A program made the translations under genes and the position numbers. Below are positions 45,181-45,553 of a DNA stretch of 45,553 nt, piece by piece. Under the pieces are notes generated by a model, which was given only the letters and a program-made list of their open reading frames with translations, made no database searches and was not told where the DNA came from. The stretch is from an uncultured Mycoplasmatota bacterium. Its GTDB lineage: Bacteria > Bacillota_I > Bacilli_A > RF39 > UBA660. Where the stretch lies: assembly GCA_947574255.1 (NCBI GenBank), contig CANPJT010000005.1, forward strand, positions 1 through 45,553, given 5' to 3'. Within the stretch, counting starts at the first letter, position 1. The number at the start of each line of letters is the position of its first letter.

Positions 45181-45220
45181 GAAATGACGCAAGAAAAAAA
45201 GAAAAGGAGATGAATTTGTA

Positions 45221-45553
45221 TTGAATGAAAAAGAAGTTATTTGTGGTTTGTACCCTCGTGTAAGCACAGAAGATCAAGTCCGTGAAGGGTTTAGTCTTGA
45301 TGAGCAAGAAGAAAGCATGAAAAGATTATGTGATTATAAGAAGTATAAGATTTACAAAATTTATCGCGAAGAAGGAGTTTCAGCTAAAAATATGAAACGA
45401 CCTAAATTTCAAGAAATGGTTCAAGATATGAAAGATGGCAAAATAAACAAAATTATTGTTTATAAACTTGATAGACTTACTCGTTCTATTCAAGATTTAG
45501 AGTTCATTTGTAATTTGCTAGGAGAAACTAATTGTAGTTTAGAAAGTATATGC
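45221..45553 (+). CDS. Serine recombinase (resolvase/invertase family), truncated by the window end
   Basis: The first 111 codons of a site-specific recombinase. LYPRVSTEDQ carries the catalytic Ser and neighbouring Arg, and VYKLDRLTRS carries the conserved Asp-Arg and second Arg motif of the resolvase catalytic domain. GFSLDEQEESMKRLCDY is typical of large serine recombinases that move conjugative or mobilisable elements, but the C-terminal DNA-binding part is outside the window. The start is TTG, 11 bases after AAAGGAG; no ATG fits. The gene is on the opposite strand to the chromosomal block. Confidence 0.93.
   Translation, partial: MNEKEVICGLYPRVSTEDQVREGFSLDEQEESMKRLCDYKKYKIYKIYREEGVSAKNMKRPKFQEMVQDMKDGKINKIIVYKLDRLTRSIQDLEFICNLLGETNCSLESIC

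Noticed and set aside
1-45553. CRISPR array, rRNA operon or insertion sequence
   Set aside because: No regularly spaced repeats, no rRNA-like sequence and no transposase gene were seen; the only recombinase is the serine type at the right edge.

Overview
The window is strongly AT-rich and reads as a chromosome segment from a low-GC Gram-positive anaerobe (Bacillota). The inference rests on strong AGGAGG-type ribosome binding sites, a T-box leader in front of pheST, pyruvate:ferredoxin oxidoreductase with rubrerythrin (anaerobic metabolism), a PhoP/OmpR-type two-component system and Gram-positive surface-polymer genes. TGA is used as a stop (for example in ATGA overlaps at 10982, 13909 and 21376) and Trp is TGG, so this is not the Mycoplasma code. 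An uncultured gut Bacilli-type lineage fits, but I cannot place it more precisely.

Layout. Every protein gene from 99 to 44479 lies on the minus strand, so transcription runs right to left. 99-3455 is PFOR. 3529-6160 is a translationally coupled pair, a DPM1/GtrB-like glycosyltransferase and a multispanning GT-C-like protein, resembling the CsbB/YfhO pair of Bacillus. 6308-28500 is a large cell-surface polysaccharide locus. It holds a TagO/WecA-type initiating transferase, a GtrA-like protein, a polymerase/ligase-like protein fused to a GT4 glycosyltransferase, many further glycosyltransferases (GT2, GT4, DUF1972, DUF4422, DUF616), a Wzm/Wzt-type ABC exporter, a Wzx-type flippase, DUF2142 and DUF2304 membrane proteins and UDP-galactopyranose mutase. 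Both an ABC export route and a flippase are present. The DUF616 gene carries an apparent +1 frameshift.

28501-44479 is mainly housekeeping: a histidine kinase and response regulator, pheS-pheT behind a Phe T-box, rubrerythrin, a small alarmone synthetase, a coiled-coil protein, a zinc metallopeptidase, and gltX-HD-GNAT-cysS.

The right edge switches to the plus strand. A tRNA-Gly(TCC) gene is followed by a palindrome, a terminator, a 91-aa orphan gene with a sequestered ribosome binding site, a promoter-leader-terminator unit, and the first 111 codons of a serine recombinase cut by the window end. This looks like the edge of an integrated mobile element.

The most interesting regulatory signal is a set of phased TTCA-type hexamers with an 11-bp period, like PhoP boxes. 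They lie in front of the response regulator gene and again just downstream of the kinase gene, where they precede a stretch with no convincing ORF that ends in a strong terminator (candidate small RNA). Other second-look items are a histidine-phosphatase-like protein lacking its catalytic RHG motif, a likely small membrane protein behind cysS disrupted at an A7 tract, a palindrome over the PFOR promoter, and terminator hairpins that repeatedly overlap stop codons.
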